NCBI GenBank assembly: GCA_002327785.1
Contig: DCUI01000052.1
Location: forward strand, 1-35,419
Direction of reading: 5' to 3'
Length of the DNA stretch: 35,419 bases
Source: Phycisphaerales bacterium UBA2218
Lineage (GTDB): Bacteria > Planctomycetota > Phycisphaerae > Sedimentisphaerales > Anaerobacaceae
Part shown: one piece after another, positions 29,438 to 35,419 of the stretch
How positions within the stretch are numbered: position 1 is the first letter of the stretch
Layout: each line of letters opens with the position of its first letter
Program-made: the position numbers and the translations under genes
Notes under the pieces: generated by a model
Told to the model about the DNA's origin: nothing
The model's input: the letters and a program-made list of their open reading frames with translations, nothing else
Database searches by the model: none

Positions 29438-29896
29438 TTATACGACCTTGACCTTGAGGGTCAGGTTGTCCTTGTCCACGACCTCGACCACACTGCCTTC
29501 GGCGATCTCGCCGTCGGCCTCGGCCTGCCAGGTGCTCCCGTGGAACTCCACCCGCCCGGGAAGCTTGGGCGAGATCTTCTGGATCACCCGCGCCCGCTGC
29601 CCGACGAACTCGCCCAGGTCCACGCTCCCATCGTTGCGGGAGCTGACGTAGCCCGTGAACATGTTCTTGAGCCAGCTTCGGGCCAGCGCAAGCGACAGGA
29701 CCGACGCCATGATGAACAGGGCCAATTGCTGGTTCACGGTCAGCGGTCTGCACAGGTGCACCGCCGCGACCACCCAGGCCCCGAACGCGAAGAAGGCAAT
29801 AACGAGCCCGGGCACGACCATCTCGGCAAACAGCAACAGCAGGCCGACGAAGAACCAGATCAGCTCCGGCCTGAGCCACTCTCTCCACGGTTCCAT
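29438..29896 (-). CDS. NfeD-like membrane protein
   Basis: Short NfeD form (152 residues): N-terminal hydrophobic segments (about 9-60; LIWFFVGLLLLFAEMVVPGL and VIAFFAFGAWVVAAVHL), a third segment near LFIMASVLSLALAR, and a C-terminal OB-fold domain (about 85-152; VGQRARVIQKISPKLPGRVE, EGSVVEVVDKDNLTLKV). NfeD OB domains bind SPFH partners. AAGGAGAT precedes the ATG at 29896 by a few nt; upstream codons in the longer frame are not conserved. It is transcribed toward the SPFH gene, with 112 bp of repeat DNA between. Likely inner-membrane complex for membrane organisation or stress. Confidence 0.9.
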   Translation of the reverse strand: MEPWREWLRPELIWFFVGLLLLFAEMVVPGLVIAFFAFGAWVVAAVHLCRPLTVNQQLALFIMASVLSLALARSWLKNMFTGYVSSRNDGSVDLGEFVGQRARVIQKISPKLPGRVEFHGSTWQAEADGEIAEGSVVEVVDKDNLTLKVKVV

Positions 29897-29989
29897 CGGA
29901 TCTCCTTTCAATCGCATGTCCTCGCGAAGAACTCGCGAGGCAAAACACACGGTCTCACTCAGACTATGATCAATTCCTGCGCCACGTAT

Positions 29990-30092
29990 GTTATCCCGAA
30001 CGGAGCACGTCGCAGTGAAGGATCTGGCCTGCGGTCGAGGGAAACCTCTCGTACGATGCCCAGATCCTTCGGTTTCGCCTCAGGATGACAAC
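29990..30092. repeat. Palindromic repeat with GAAGGATCTGG / CCCAGATCCTTC arms
   Basis: GTTATCCCGAACGGAG (from 29990) and GAAGGATCTGG (30017-30027) are mirrored by CCCAGATCCTTC (30059-30070) and CAGGATGACAAC (30081-30092). The right arm supplies the TGA stop (30080-30082) of the truncated flavoprotein gene. It is a MITE-like palindrome of a form seen in many bacterial genomes. Confidence 0.6.
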
Positions 30093-30463
30093 CTATCCAT
30101 CCGTGCTCGGGCTCTCTCCGATGCGTATCCGTCCGTGCCGGCCCCGGCAACCCGTCGCACTTGCTTGGCGATCTGCTGATTGGCGCCGGCGAACGCTGCA
30201 TTGAGGTTCTTCGCGATGGCCTTGACGTGAGTCACCAGGGCATTGAAACTGTCCATCTCCCAGAAGCCACAGTTCGACACGAGCACAACTTTCCTATCGC
30301 TGAGGGGGCCTCGCCCGGAGTGCCGGCAATGATCCTCTCGGTATTCGATTTTCGGCTCGCCCAAGGGAATCATGCGATCCACGACCATCTTGAGAGGCCC
30401 CGTCATGCCATCCACATAAAGCGGCGTCGCCAGGACCAGGACGTTGGCCGCAACTACCTTCAT
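30080..30463 (-). pseudogene. Truncated NADPH-dependent FMN reductase-like flavoprotein
   Basis: The frame reads ANVLVLATPLYVDGMTGPLK then MVVDRMIPLG, the central part of flavodoxin-fold FMN reductases and iron-sulfur flavoproteins, then KVVLVSNCGFWEMDSFN. The first 60-70 residues, with the FMN phosphate loop (GSPR...), are missing: MKV joins directly to the central strand. The 3' end runs into a palindromic repeat that supplies the stop. Its ATG overlaps the TGA of the upstream hydrolase (ATGA), and GGAG lies about 10 nt before, so the fragment may still be translated. Most likely a deletion relic; a minimal functional protein is unlikely without the phosphate loop. Confidence 0.65.
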
Positions 30464-31899
30464 GGGTCCCGACTCCTACGGAAAAGCTGTGATATCCAGC
30501 CGGCAATGGTCTCCAGTGCCAGCGGCGACATCGTCTCTTCGATCCGGGCGTACTCGTCGAAGGCCCCGGTTGTGGCCGTTTGGAACAGGTGATTCAGGCT
30601 CGGCAGCACTTTGATCGTGATTCGCGTGTTGCCCGCTTCGCGCAGGGCCTGCTCGATGGCCGACAGGTTCTCCTTGGGCAGGACCTGCATGTCGAGCTCG
30701 CCGCCGATCGCCAGGACCGGGCACCTGACCTTTCGCAGCACCGTCGTCGGGTCGTGCGTGATGAAGAAACGGAACCACTTGGACGTTACGGCCGCCGTTT
30801 GCATCTCCACATAGGCATCCGAATAACCGATTGTCCGTTTCTGCGCCTCATCCAGCTTCGACACGGCGTCCTCGACTGCCCTGCGGACCTTCTGTCTCGC
30901 AAGGTCGAGGTCGGTCTCCTGTTTCACGATCTCGACCACCCGCCTTTGACTCTCGATGCTGGAATCGATCACGGCCGGGTCGGCGCCGGTGGCCTTGAGC
31001 AATCCGGCGATCTGTGCTTCGATAATTTTATCCCCCGGGATCCCGGTGCCGGCCATCAGGACGATGAACGAGACGTCCTGGGATTTGACCGCGACCATAG
31101 GGGCGATGATCCCGCCCTCGCTGTGGCCGATCAGGCCGATCTGTTTCGGATCGATCTGACGGCGGGTCTTGAGGTACTCGACCCCTGCGAGTGCGTCGTC
31201 GGCGAAGTCTTCGCTGGTAGCCTGCGCGGCGTCGCCTTTGGAGCCGCCGACGCCACGGTCGTCGGCGCGGAGCACCGCAATTCCCCGGCGGGTCAGGTAG
31301 TCGGCCAGGATCAGGAAGGGCTTGTGCCCGAACACCGTCTCATCGCGGTCCTGCGCGCCGGAGCCGGTGATCAGCAGCACAGCAGGGAACGGCCCGCCTG
31401 TGTGCGGCACCGTCAGCGTCCCGGCAAGCGGGATGCCGGCCTTCGCATTCTCGTAGGTCACTTCCTCCTCGACGTAGGGATAGGGCTTCTGGGGCTCTTG
31501 CGGCCGGTTCACCTTCGGCGCCTCTTTCACCCGCTCGAGCGCCAGGTCCAGCGAGATGCCGCCCTGGCTCCACTTCCCCTTGATGGTCGAACCGTCTTCG
31601 TTCAGCGTTCCCTCATAGCGGCCCTGAACCGCGTTGACTTCCAGGATCACCTGGTTGTTCTCCAGGCCGACCCGGCTGACGGCGATCCCCGTCGCGCCCT
31701 GGTCGGGGCTGTCGAGGGTGGCCGCAAGTGAGCCGTCCGGCTTGGCCGTGATATTGAACACGATTCGCAGCTTCATCGCCGGAACCTGAAGCGTGCCCAG
31801 CCACGTGCCCTCGACGGCTGCGGTCTTCTGAGGGGCACTCTCCAGCGAGGCCGTCGCCACACAGAGAATCGCGGTTGCTGCAAGGATGTTTCTTCGCAT
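30460..31899 (-). CDS. Exported alpha/beta hydrolase with an N-terminal beta domain
   Basis: A signal peptide (MRRNILAATAILCVATASLE) is followed by a beta-rich domain (about 25-125; VEGTWLGTLQVPAMKLRIVF, TIKGKWSQGG) often found before this class of hydrolases. The catalytic domain has LLITGSGAQDRDE, VLRADDRGVGGSKG, the nucleophile IGLIGHSEGG (GxSxGG), LAIGGELDMQV (aspartate) and LPSLNHLFQ (histidine). This fits bacterial alpha/beta-hydrolase esterase/peptidase-like proteins. GGAGGG upstream is 4 nt from a GTG at 31908 and 13 nt from the ATG at 31899, so the exact start is open. The stop overlaps the flavoprotein fragment start. About 479 residues. Confidence 0.85.
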   Translation of the reverse strand: MRRNILAATAILCVATASLESAPQKTAAVEGTWLGTLQVPAMKLRIVFNITAKPDGSLAATLDSPDQGATGIAVSRVGLENNQVILEVNAVQGRYEGTLNEDGSTIKGKWSQGGISLDLALERVKEAPKVNRPQEPQKPYPYVEEEVTYENAKAGIPLAGTLTVPHTGGPFPAVLLITGSGAQDRDETVFGHKPFLILADYLTRRGIAVLRADDRGVGGSKGDAAQATSEDFADDALAGVEYLKTRRQIDPKQIGLIGHSEGGIIAPMVAVKSQDVSFIVLMAGTGIPGDKIIEAQIAGLLKATGADPAVIDSSIESQRRVVEIVKQETDLDLARQKVRRAVEDAVSKLDEAQKRTIGYSDAYVEMQTAAVTSKWFRFFITHDPTTVLRKVRCPVLAIGGELDMQVLPKENLSAIEQALREAGNTRITIKVLPSLNHLFQTATTGAFDEYARIEETMSPLALETIAGWISQLFRRSRDP

Positions 31900-31939
31900 C
31901 GAATTCACGGTGCCCTCCATCACAAGACGGTTATGGCAT

Positions 31940-32254
31940 TCACTCCACGACGACCGCGGTCCCGTAGACGAGGATCTCGGCGGCGTGGGTCATCACCTCG
32001 GAGGTCGAGAACCGTAACCCGACAATCGCGTTGGCCCCGAGCCTCTGGGCCTCCTCGATCATCCGGTCCATTGCCTGCTCTCGGGACTCGCCCATCAGCT
32101 TGGTGTACTCGGCGATCTCCCCGCCGACGAGATTGCGCAGGCCCGCCAGGATGTCCTTGCCGACGTGCCGGGCGCGGATCGTGTTGCCGCGGACTACGCC
32201 GAGGTGTTTGGTGATCGTCTTTCCAGGTATCGTATCCGTCGTTGACAATAGCAT
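31940..32254 (-). CDS. YbjQ/UPF0145-family protein
   Basis: 104 residues beginning MLLSTTDTIPGKTITKHLGV, with VRGNTIRARHVGKDILAGLR, VGGEIAEYTKLMGESREQAM and the core GANAIVGLRFSTSEVM, then AEILVYGTAVVVE. These are the full set of UPF0145 (YbjQ) blocks, and the length matches the family exactly. AGGAGGT precedes the ATG, an excellent ribosome binding site. The proteins form pentameric rings; the function is poorly known, with heavy-metal or stress links proposed. It lies 4 bp after the anti-sigma gene stop, so it belongs to the sigma/anti-sigma transcript. Confidence 0.95.
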   Translation of the reverse strand: MLLSTTDTIPGKTITKHLGVVRGNTIRARHVGKDILAGLRNLVGGEIAEYTKLMGESREQAMDRMIEEAQRLGANAIVGLRFSTSEVMTHAAEILVYGTAVVVE

Positions 32255-32258
32255 GGCA

Positions 32259-32705
32259 TTACCTCCTGACGTCTCTGTAGCGGTCGCGGCTCCAGAAGTA
32301 CACCCGTTCCCGCAGCACGGAAACGAATAGTATAACCAATCCGCCCAGAAGGGCCAGCAGGCCGATCTTCATCAGAACGCTCACGGTCGGGTCCTCGATG
32401 ATGCTCTCGATGAGCTGAAAACCGCCATAGATGAACAGGATGATTGCCGCCAGAGAGAACAGGAGCCAGCCCGTGCCCCGCTCAATCCGGTTGTAGACGT
32501 TGCCCCAGTACTGCTCCCAGATCCGCTCCTCCGGCTCGACGAAGGCCACACAATCGGTCATCCGTTTGAGCTTGCGGAACTGGGCCAGCTCCCGCGTGCA
32601 GTCGGGACAGCCGGCCAGATGCTCCTCGAAGGCCCGCTTCTGCTGCTCGTCCAATTCATCGTCCAGATAGGCCATCATGAGGTCCTTGTGATCCTGGCAG
32701 GTCAT
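32259..32705 (-). CDS. Membrane anti-sigma factor with zinc-finger HC2 domain
   Basis: 148 residues. The N-terminus MTCQDHKDLMMAYLDDELDE continues to EEHLAGCPDCTRELAQF, the H...CxxC zinc-binding anti-sigma (ZAS/zf-HC2) domain. Two hydrophobic segments follow (about 82-100 GWLLFSLAAIILFIYGG; about 113-135 LMKIGLLALLGGLVILFVSV), and a basic C-terminus. GAAAGGAGGT lies 8 nt before the ATG at 32705, which overlaps the sigma-factor stop (ATGA); a longer frame from 32774 lies inside the sigma gene. It presumably holds the ECF sigma factor at the membrane until a signal arrives. Confidence 0.92.
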   Translation of the reverse strand: MTCQDHKDLMMAYLDDELDEQQKRAFEEHLAGCPDCTRELAQFRKLKRMTDCVAFVEPEERIWEQYWGNVYNRIERGTGWLLFSLAAIILFIYGGFQLIESIIEDPTVSVLMKIGLLALLGGLVILFVSVLRERVYFWSRDRYRDVRR

Positions 32706-33322
32706 AACGTCTGACCTCCTTTCTCGGGCTCCCCGGCCTGGCATTCGTCCGGGGCACCCCTCTGGTGTTCCCAAATCTCTTTCAACTGCTGGCGGGCGTA
32801 GAACAGGCGGCTCGTCACCGTCCCCCTGTTGCAGAAGAGCACCTTCGCCATTTCGTCATAGGACATATTTCTGAAGTGCCGCAGGATAATCACCTCGCGG
32901 TGCTTGTCATCGAGCCGGCTCATTGCTTTCCAGATGCGATCCTTGGTTTCGTTCCGCTCGGCGATCACGCCGGGGTCGAAGCACTCCTGCCCCTGAGGCT
33001 CCGGACAGCCACACTGCGTATCGTCCAGCGAGCTGGCCCGGCGGATGCGCCTCTTCCGCAGGTGGCTGAAGCACAGGTTCCGCAGGATCTGGTAAAACCA
33101 CGGGAAGAACTTGCCCTTGGACTGGAGATCGTCGTAGTGCTCGTAGGCCCGAAAAAAAGCCTCCTGGGACAACTCCAGAGCATCCTCGCGGTTGCCGACC
33201 AGACCCAACGCGATCAGGTAGGCATCCTTCATGTGGCGTTTGACAATGGCCTCAAACGCCTCTTTCCGGCTTGAATGCGCATCCCACAGGGCCACCGTAT
33301 TGTCCTGACACGTGCCGTTCAC
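32702..33322 (-). CDS. ECF-family RNA polymerase sigma factor
   Basis: Region 2 is visible as AFEAIVKRHMKDAYLIALGL, then EDALELSQEAFFRAYEHYDD and FFPWFYQILRNLCFSHLRKR. The linker contains a cysteine-bearing insertion (DDTQCGCPEP). Region 4 is DKHREVIILRHFRNMSYDEM and VLFCNRGTVTSRLFYARQQL, the helix-turn-helix that binds the -35. I start at GTG 33322 because AGGAG lies about 8 nt upstream (206 residues, usual length); a TTG at 33412 gives an N-terminal extension without support. The stop overlaps the anti-sigma start (ATGA). Upstream a TATACT hexamer at about 33380 could be a -10 for this operon. Confidence 0.93.
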   Translation of the reverse strand: MNGTCQDNTVALWDAHSSRKEAFEAIVKRHMKDAYLIALGLVGNREDALELSQEAFFRAYEHYDDLQSKGKFFPWFYQILRNLCFSHLRKRRIRRASSLDDTQCGCPEPQGQECFDPGVIAERNETKDRIWKAMSRLDDKHREVIILRHFRNMSYDEMAKVLFCNRGTVTSRLFYARQQLKEIWEHQRGAPDECQAGEPEKGGQTL

Positions 33323-33412
33323 GTTTGCCGCTCCTGAACCCCCCTGGGTCCGGATCGAGTTGCAAAGTTCAGCGTCTGTCAGTATAGACTCTCGGCGGGC
33401 ATTTTTCTTCAA

Positions 33413-33649
33413 AGAATCATCCGGGACATATCGTTAGACGACGATATCAGGAAGTATTTGCCGGAAATGCCGGAGTATGAAGGTGAGTATTACAGCGATG
33501 AGCTGAAAGCAACCTATGGCGTGTATTATGTAGATCATGATCGGGTCTGTCTCAAAGCGCCGATTGTGCCCGATGTTTTTCAATTGAGCATGGGGCGCAG
33601 GTTCCATTTGGACAGCCTGCTAACAGAGACATGGGGGACGATCTCTTGA
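33413..33649 (+). pseudogene. Beta-lactamase-fold serine hydrolase remnant with an internal deletion
   Basis: The frame reads DISLDDDIRKYLPEMPEY, a segment found near residue 100-120 of CubicO/class C beta-lactamase-like serine hydrolases. It continues directly into EGEYYSDELKATYGVYYVDH and LKAPIVPDVF, which belongs to their C-terminal beta domain. The catalytic core between the two is absent, as is the N-terminus, so several hundred codons have been lost. No start codon with a ribosome binding site is present. It lies in the divergent space before the sigma gene. Confidence 0.6.
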
Positions 33650-33755
33650 CAGCCACCGTTTTCTGAAAGGCGAAACGGCGTCTCAGTCCGCCAAGTCAAT
33701 AGGTACACAGGGTTTCTGCGAGACCGCTCTGGCTATCGGGGATTAGAAGGGCCCA

Positions 33756-33788
33756 AGTAAAACGGGCCGGCTTGCGAGGGCCGGCCCG
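33756..33788 (-). terminator. Rho-independent terminator of the TorF-like gene
   Basis: The 9-bp stem CGGGCCGGC/GCCGGCCCG (33763-33771 and 33780-33788) with an 8-nt loop is followed on the minus strand by TTTTACTT. It lies about 25 bp past the stop of the outer-membrane protein gene. It is the clearest intrinsic terminator in the window. Confidence 0.8.
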
Positions 33789-33812
33789 CGATCTGCATGA
33801 ACGGAGCAGAAC

Positions 33813-34667
33813 TCAGAACGTGTACTTGAGCCCGATGCTCACCCAGAACTCACTGTCGTCTTCATTGATCGTGTCGTTCATCGTATTCTGGTAGTAGACA
33901 GACGGGGTGAGCAGGAGGTTGCCGCCCGCGCCGAGGGGGACATCGGTGGAAGCGCCGAACACCGCATGCGAGAAATCGTGGTCGGGATTCCGGTGCACGA
34001 CAACCCAATCGTTGCGCGGCCGGGCCGGCGTGATCGTGACACCATCGTTATAGACCAGCTCCGCGTGCAACGTGATGACGTGCTCGAGGATTTCAGGAAT
34101 AATCCCGGGGATGCTGAAACCGTAATCGAGCATGCCGATGTGCATCACCCCGGAACCACCGTCCGCAAGGATCGAGGGGGTGCTCGCCTGCCCCATCGCG
34201 ATCACCGCGTAGCTGGGTTGCAGGCCCTGGATCGGAAGGATCTTCGGCCAGGAGAGAATCAACTGTCCCTCAATCATATCCAGCGACTCGCCCCCGTTGA
34301 GCTCCGGATACAGATAGTAGACAAAGCCGGCTCGATAATTCGTGGCGTAGGATTCGCCGCCGAACAGACCGCTTTGATAGTAGACGGTCCCATCCCATCG
34401 CTCCCGGTCCTCGAACCCGCCCGATGTGGCGCGATGCCCGACGAGACTGACCCCGAAACCGGTTTCGAACAGGTTCAGATCGACCAGCATGTGCATGGCG
34501 CCCTCGTCGTCGTATATGTCGAAGCCACGCCAGACGTACTTGCTGTCCCAGGTCAGGCCGACCATGGTGTGCAGCTTGCCGCCTTCCGTCTGCAGGTCGC
34601 CTTCCCAATCCTGTCCCGGCGCGGCTACCGCCGCCAGCAGGATGGCCAAGAAAACCATACGCTTCAT
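33813..34667 (-). CDS. TorF-like outer-membrane protein
   Basis: MKRMVFLAILLAAVAAPGQD is a Sec signal peptide. The mature protein is made of amphipathic beta strands (for example HTMVGLTWDSKYVWRGFDIY, GVSLVGHRATSGGF, RAGFVYYLYPELN) and ends in WVSIGLKYTF, with the terminal phenylalanine typical of beta-barrel outer-membrane proteins. TWDSKYVWRG matches the conserved N-terminal block of the TorF/Gcw_chp putative porins. 284 residues. AAGGAGGA precedes the ATG by about 6 nt. It is a single-gene transcript with its own terminator; a general or nutrient porin role is likely but unproven. Confidence 0.75.
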   Translation of the reverse strand: MKRMVFLAILLAAVAAPGQDWEGDLQTEGGKLHTMVGLTWDSKYVWRGFDIYDDEGAMHMLVDLNLFETGFGVSLVGHRATSGGFEDRERWDGTVYYQSGLFGGESYATNYRAGFVYYLYPELNGGESLDMIEGQLILSWPKILPIQGLQPSYAVIAMGQASTPSILADGGSGVMHIGMLDYGFSIPGIIPEILEHVITLHAELVYNDGVTITPARPRNDWVVVHRNPDHDFSHAVFGASTDVPLGAGGNLLLTPSVYYQNTMNDTINEDDSEFWVSIGLKYTF

Positions 34668-34744
34668 CTGTGTTCCTCCTTACTCTTGCCCGCGAATCGC
34701 CCGGCTGCGTTTCTCCGCTACCGCGTCTTCGCCGACCGCCGATC

Positions 34745-35419
34745 CTACCAGCGACCGCTCTTTCTCATCGGGGCCTTCGGCAACTTGTCGAGGTCCTTCG
34801 TGTATTTCTGCAGGATGTCCTCGGGCAGTTCGTAATCGGTAAGCCTGCCGGACATGAAATTGTCATAGCCCGACAGGTCCATCAGGCCGTGACCGCTGTA
34901 GTTGAAGAGGATAACCTTTTCCTTGCCTTCTTCGCGGGCCTTGATCGCCTCATCGATCGTGGCGGCGATGGCGTGGCTGGTCTCCGGGGCACAGATCGTG
35001 CCTTCGGTCTTGGCCCAGGTGAGCGCCGACTCATAGCATTTGGTCTGGTGGTACGCTCGGGGCGCGAACAGACCTTCCACGATGGCCTGGCAGACCAGCG
35101 GGGCCATGCCGTGATACCGCAGCCCGCCCGCGTGAATCGGCGGCGGGACGAACGCGTGACCGAGCGTGTGCATGGCCAGCAGCGGCGTCATACAGGCCGT
35201 GTCGCCGTGATCATAGGCGAATGGCGCACGGGTCATCGTCGGGCAGGCCGACGGCTCGACCGGAATGATGTCGATCTTGGCGCCGTTGATCTTGTCGGCG
35301 GTGAACGGGAAGGCGAGCCCGGCGAAGTTGCTGCCGCCGCCGGCACAGCCGATGACGACGTCCGGGAGCTTCTCGCCGGCCATCTGCAACTGCTTCTTGG
35401 CCTCCAGGCCGATGATCGT
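34745..35419 (-). CDS. TrpB2-type tryptophan synthase beta-like protein (3' part; 5' end outside window)
   Basis: The frame is open to the right edge, so the N-terminal half with the PLP lysine is not visible. [20 protein letters not shown] and [16 protein letters not shown] contain the PLP phosphate-binding loop [38 protein letters not shown] and [14 protein letters not shown] are blocks of the TrpB2 branch, which is longer than TrpB1 and often acts without a TrpA partner. It catalyses PLP-dependent condensation of indole and serine, or a related beta-replacement. Ends at [14 protein letters not shown]. Confidence 0.9.
   Translation of the reverse strand, partial: TIIGLEAKKQLQMAGEKLPDVVIGCAGGGSNFAGLAFPFTADKINGAKIDIIPVEPSACPTMTRAPFAYDHGDTACMTPLLAMHTLGHAFVPPPIHAGGLRYHGMAPLVCQAIVEGLFAPRAYHQTKCYESALTWAKTEGTICAPETSHAIAATIDEAIKAREEGKEKVILFNYSGHGLMDLSGYDNFMSGRLTDYELPEDILQKYTKDLDKLPKAPMRKSGRW

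Overview
The window looks like a chromosome segment of a GC-rich, Gram-negative bacterium, most likely a planctomycete of the Phycisphaerae/Sedimentisphaerales type. This is inferred from several traits together: kdsB (Kdo, hence lipopolysaccharide), Tat-exported Gfo/Idh/MocA and glycoside-hydrolase proteins, a DUF6263 lipoprotein, a planctomycete-style 'KSTGPRTPEGK' protein, an ECF sigma/anti-sigma pair, and many short palindromic repeats between genes. No rRNA or other marker fixes the taxonomy.

Layout. Positions 2-346 hold a broken IS630 transposase. From 638 to 6168 a minus-strand housekeeping block reads glmU, prs, rplY (ctc form), pth, rpsF, ssb, rpsR, rplI, with tRNA-Gln(UUG) just upstream of glmU. 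Between this tRNA and the plus-strand accessory cassette lies a structured segment (6365-6530) with a tRNA-like 5' half. The cassette (6638-8159) encodes a P-loop nucleotide-kinase-like protein, a zinc-dependent deoxycytidylate-type deaminase overlapping it by GTGA, and a small zinc-ribbon protein. The first two together match the two domains of the anti-phage dCTP deaminase AvcD, normally one polypeptide. Next come a DUF6263 lipoprotein, a PfkB sugar kinase overlapping rlmN, a graveyard of IS110/IS630 fragments, mtnP, a coiled-coil lipoprotein and a divergent pyrG.

Between pyrG and kdsB sits a second probable defence module: an SMC/OLD-like AAA ATPase and a TOPRIM-like (DUF4276-type) protein. 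Both are joined to the housekeeping genes by overlapping or nearly touching start and stop codons. Upstream is an unusual Hsp70-type ATPase with a hydrophobic C-terminal hairpin, one base downstream of a multi-pass membrane protein, then a repeat-tailed protein. Positions 22005-23665 are mostly decayed DNA with a frameshifted HNH endonuclease.

The right part carries a Tat-exported glycan-degradation set (Gfo/Idh/MocA oxidoreductase, GH51-like arabinofuranosidase, alpha/beta hydrolase), an SPFH/stomatin-NfeD membrane pair, an exported alpha/beta hydrolase coupled to a truncated flavoprotein, a YbjQ protein, an ECF sigma factor with its membrane anti-sigma factor, a serine-hydrolase remnant, a TorF-like outer-membrane protein with a clear terminator, and the 3' end of a TrpB2-type tryptophan synthase gene running off the right edge.

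A theme across the window is dispersed palindromic repeats. Several lie exactly at gene ends and supply the stop codons, and one 7-bp tandem repeat lies inside rlmN without breaking its frame.
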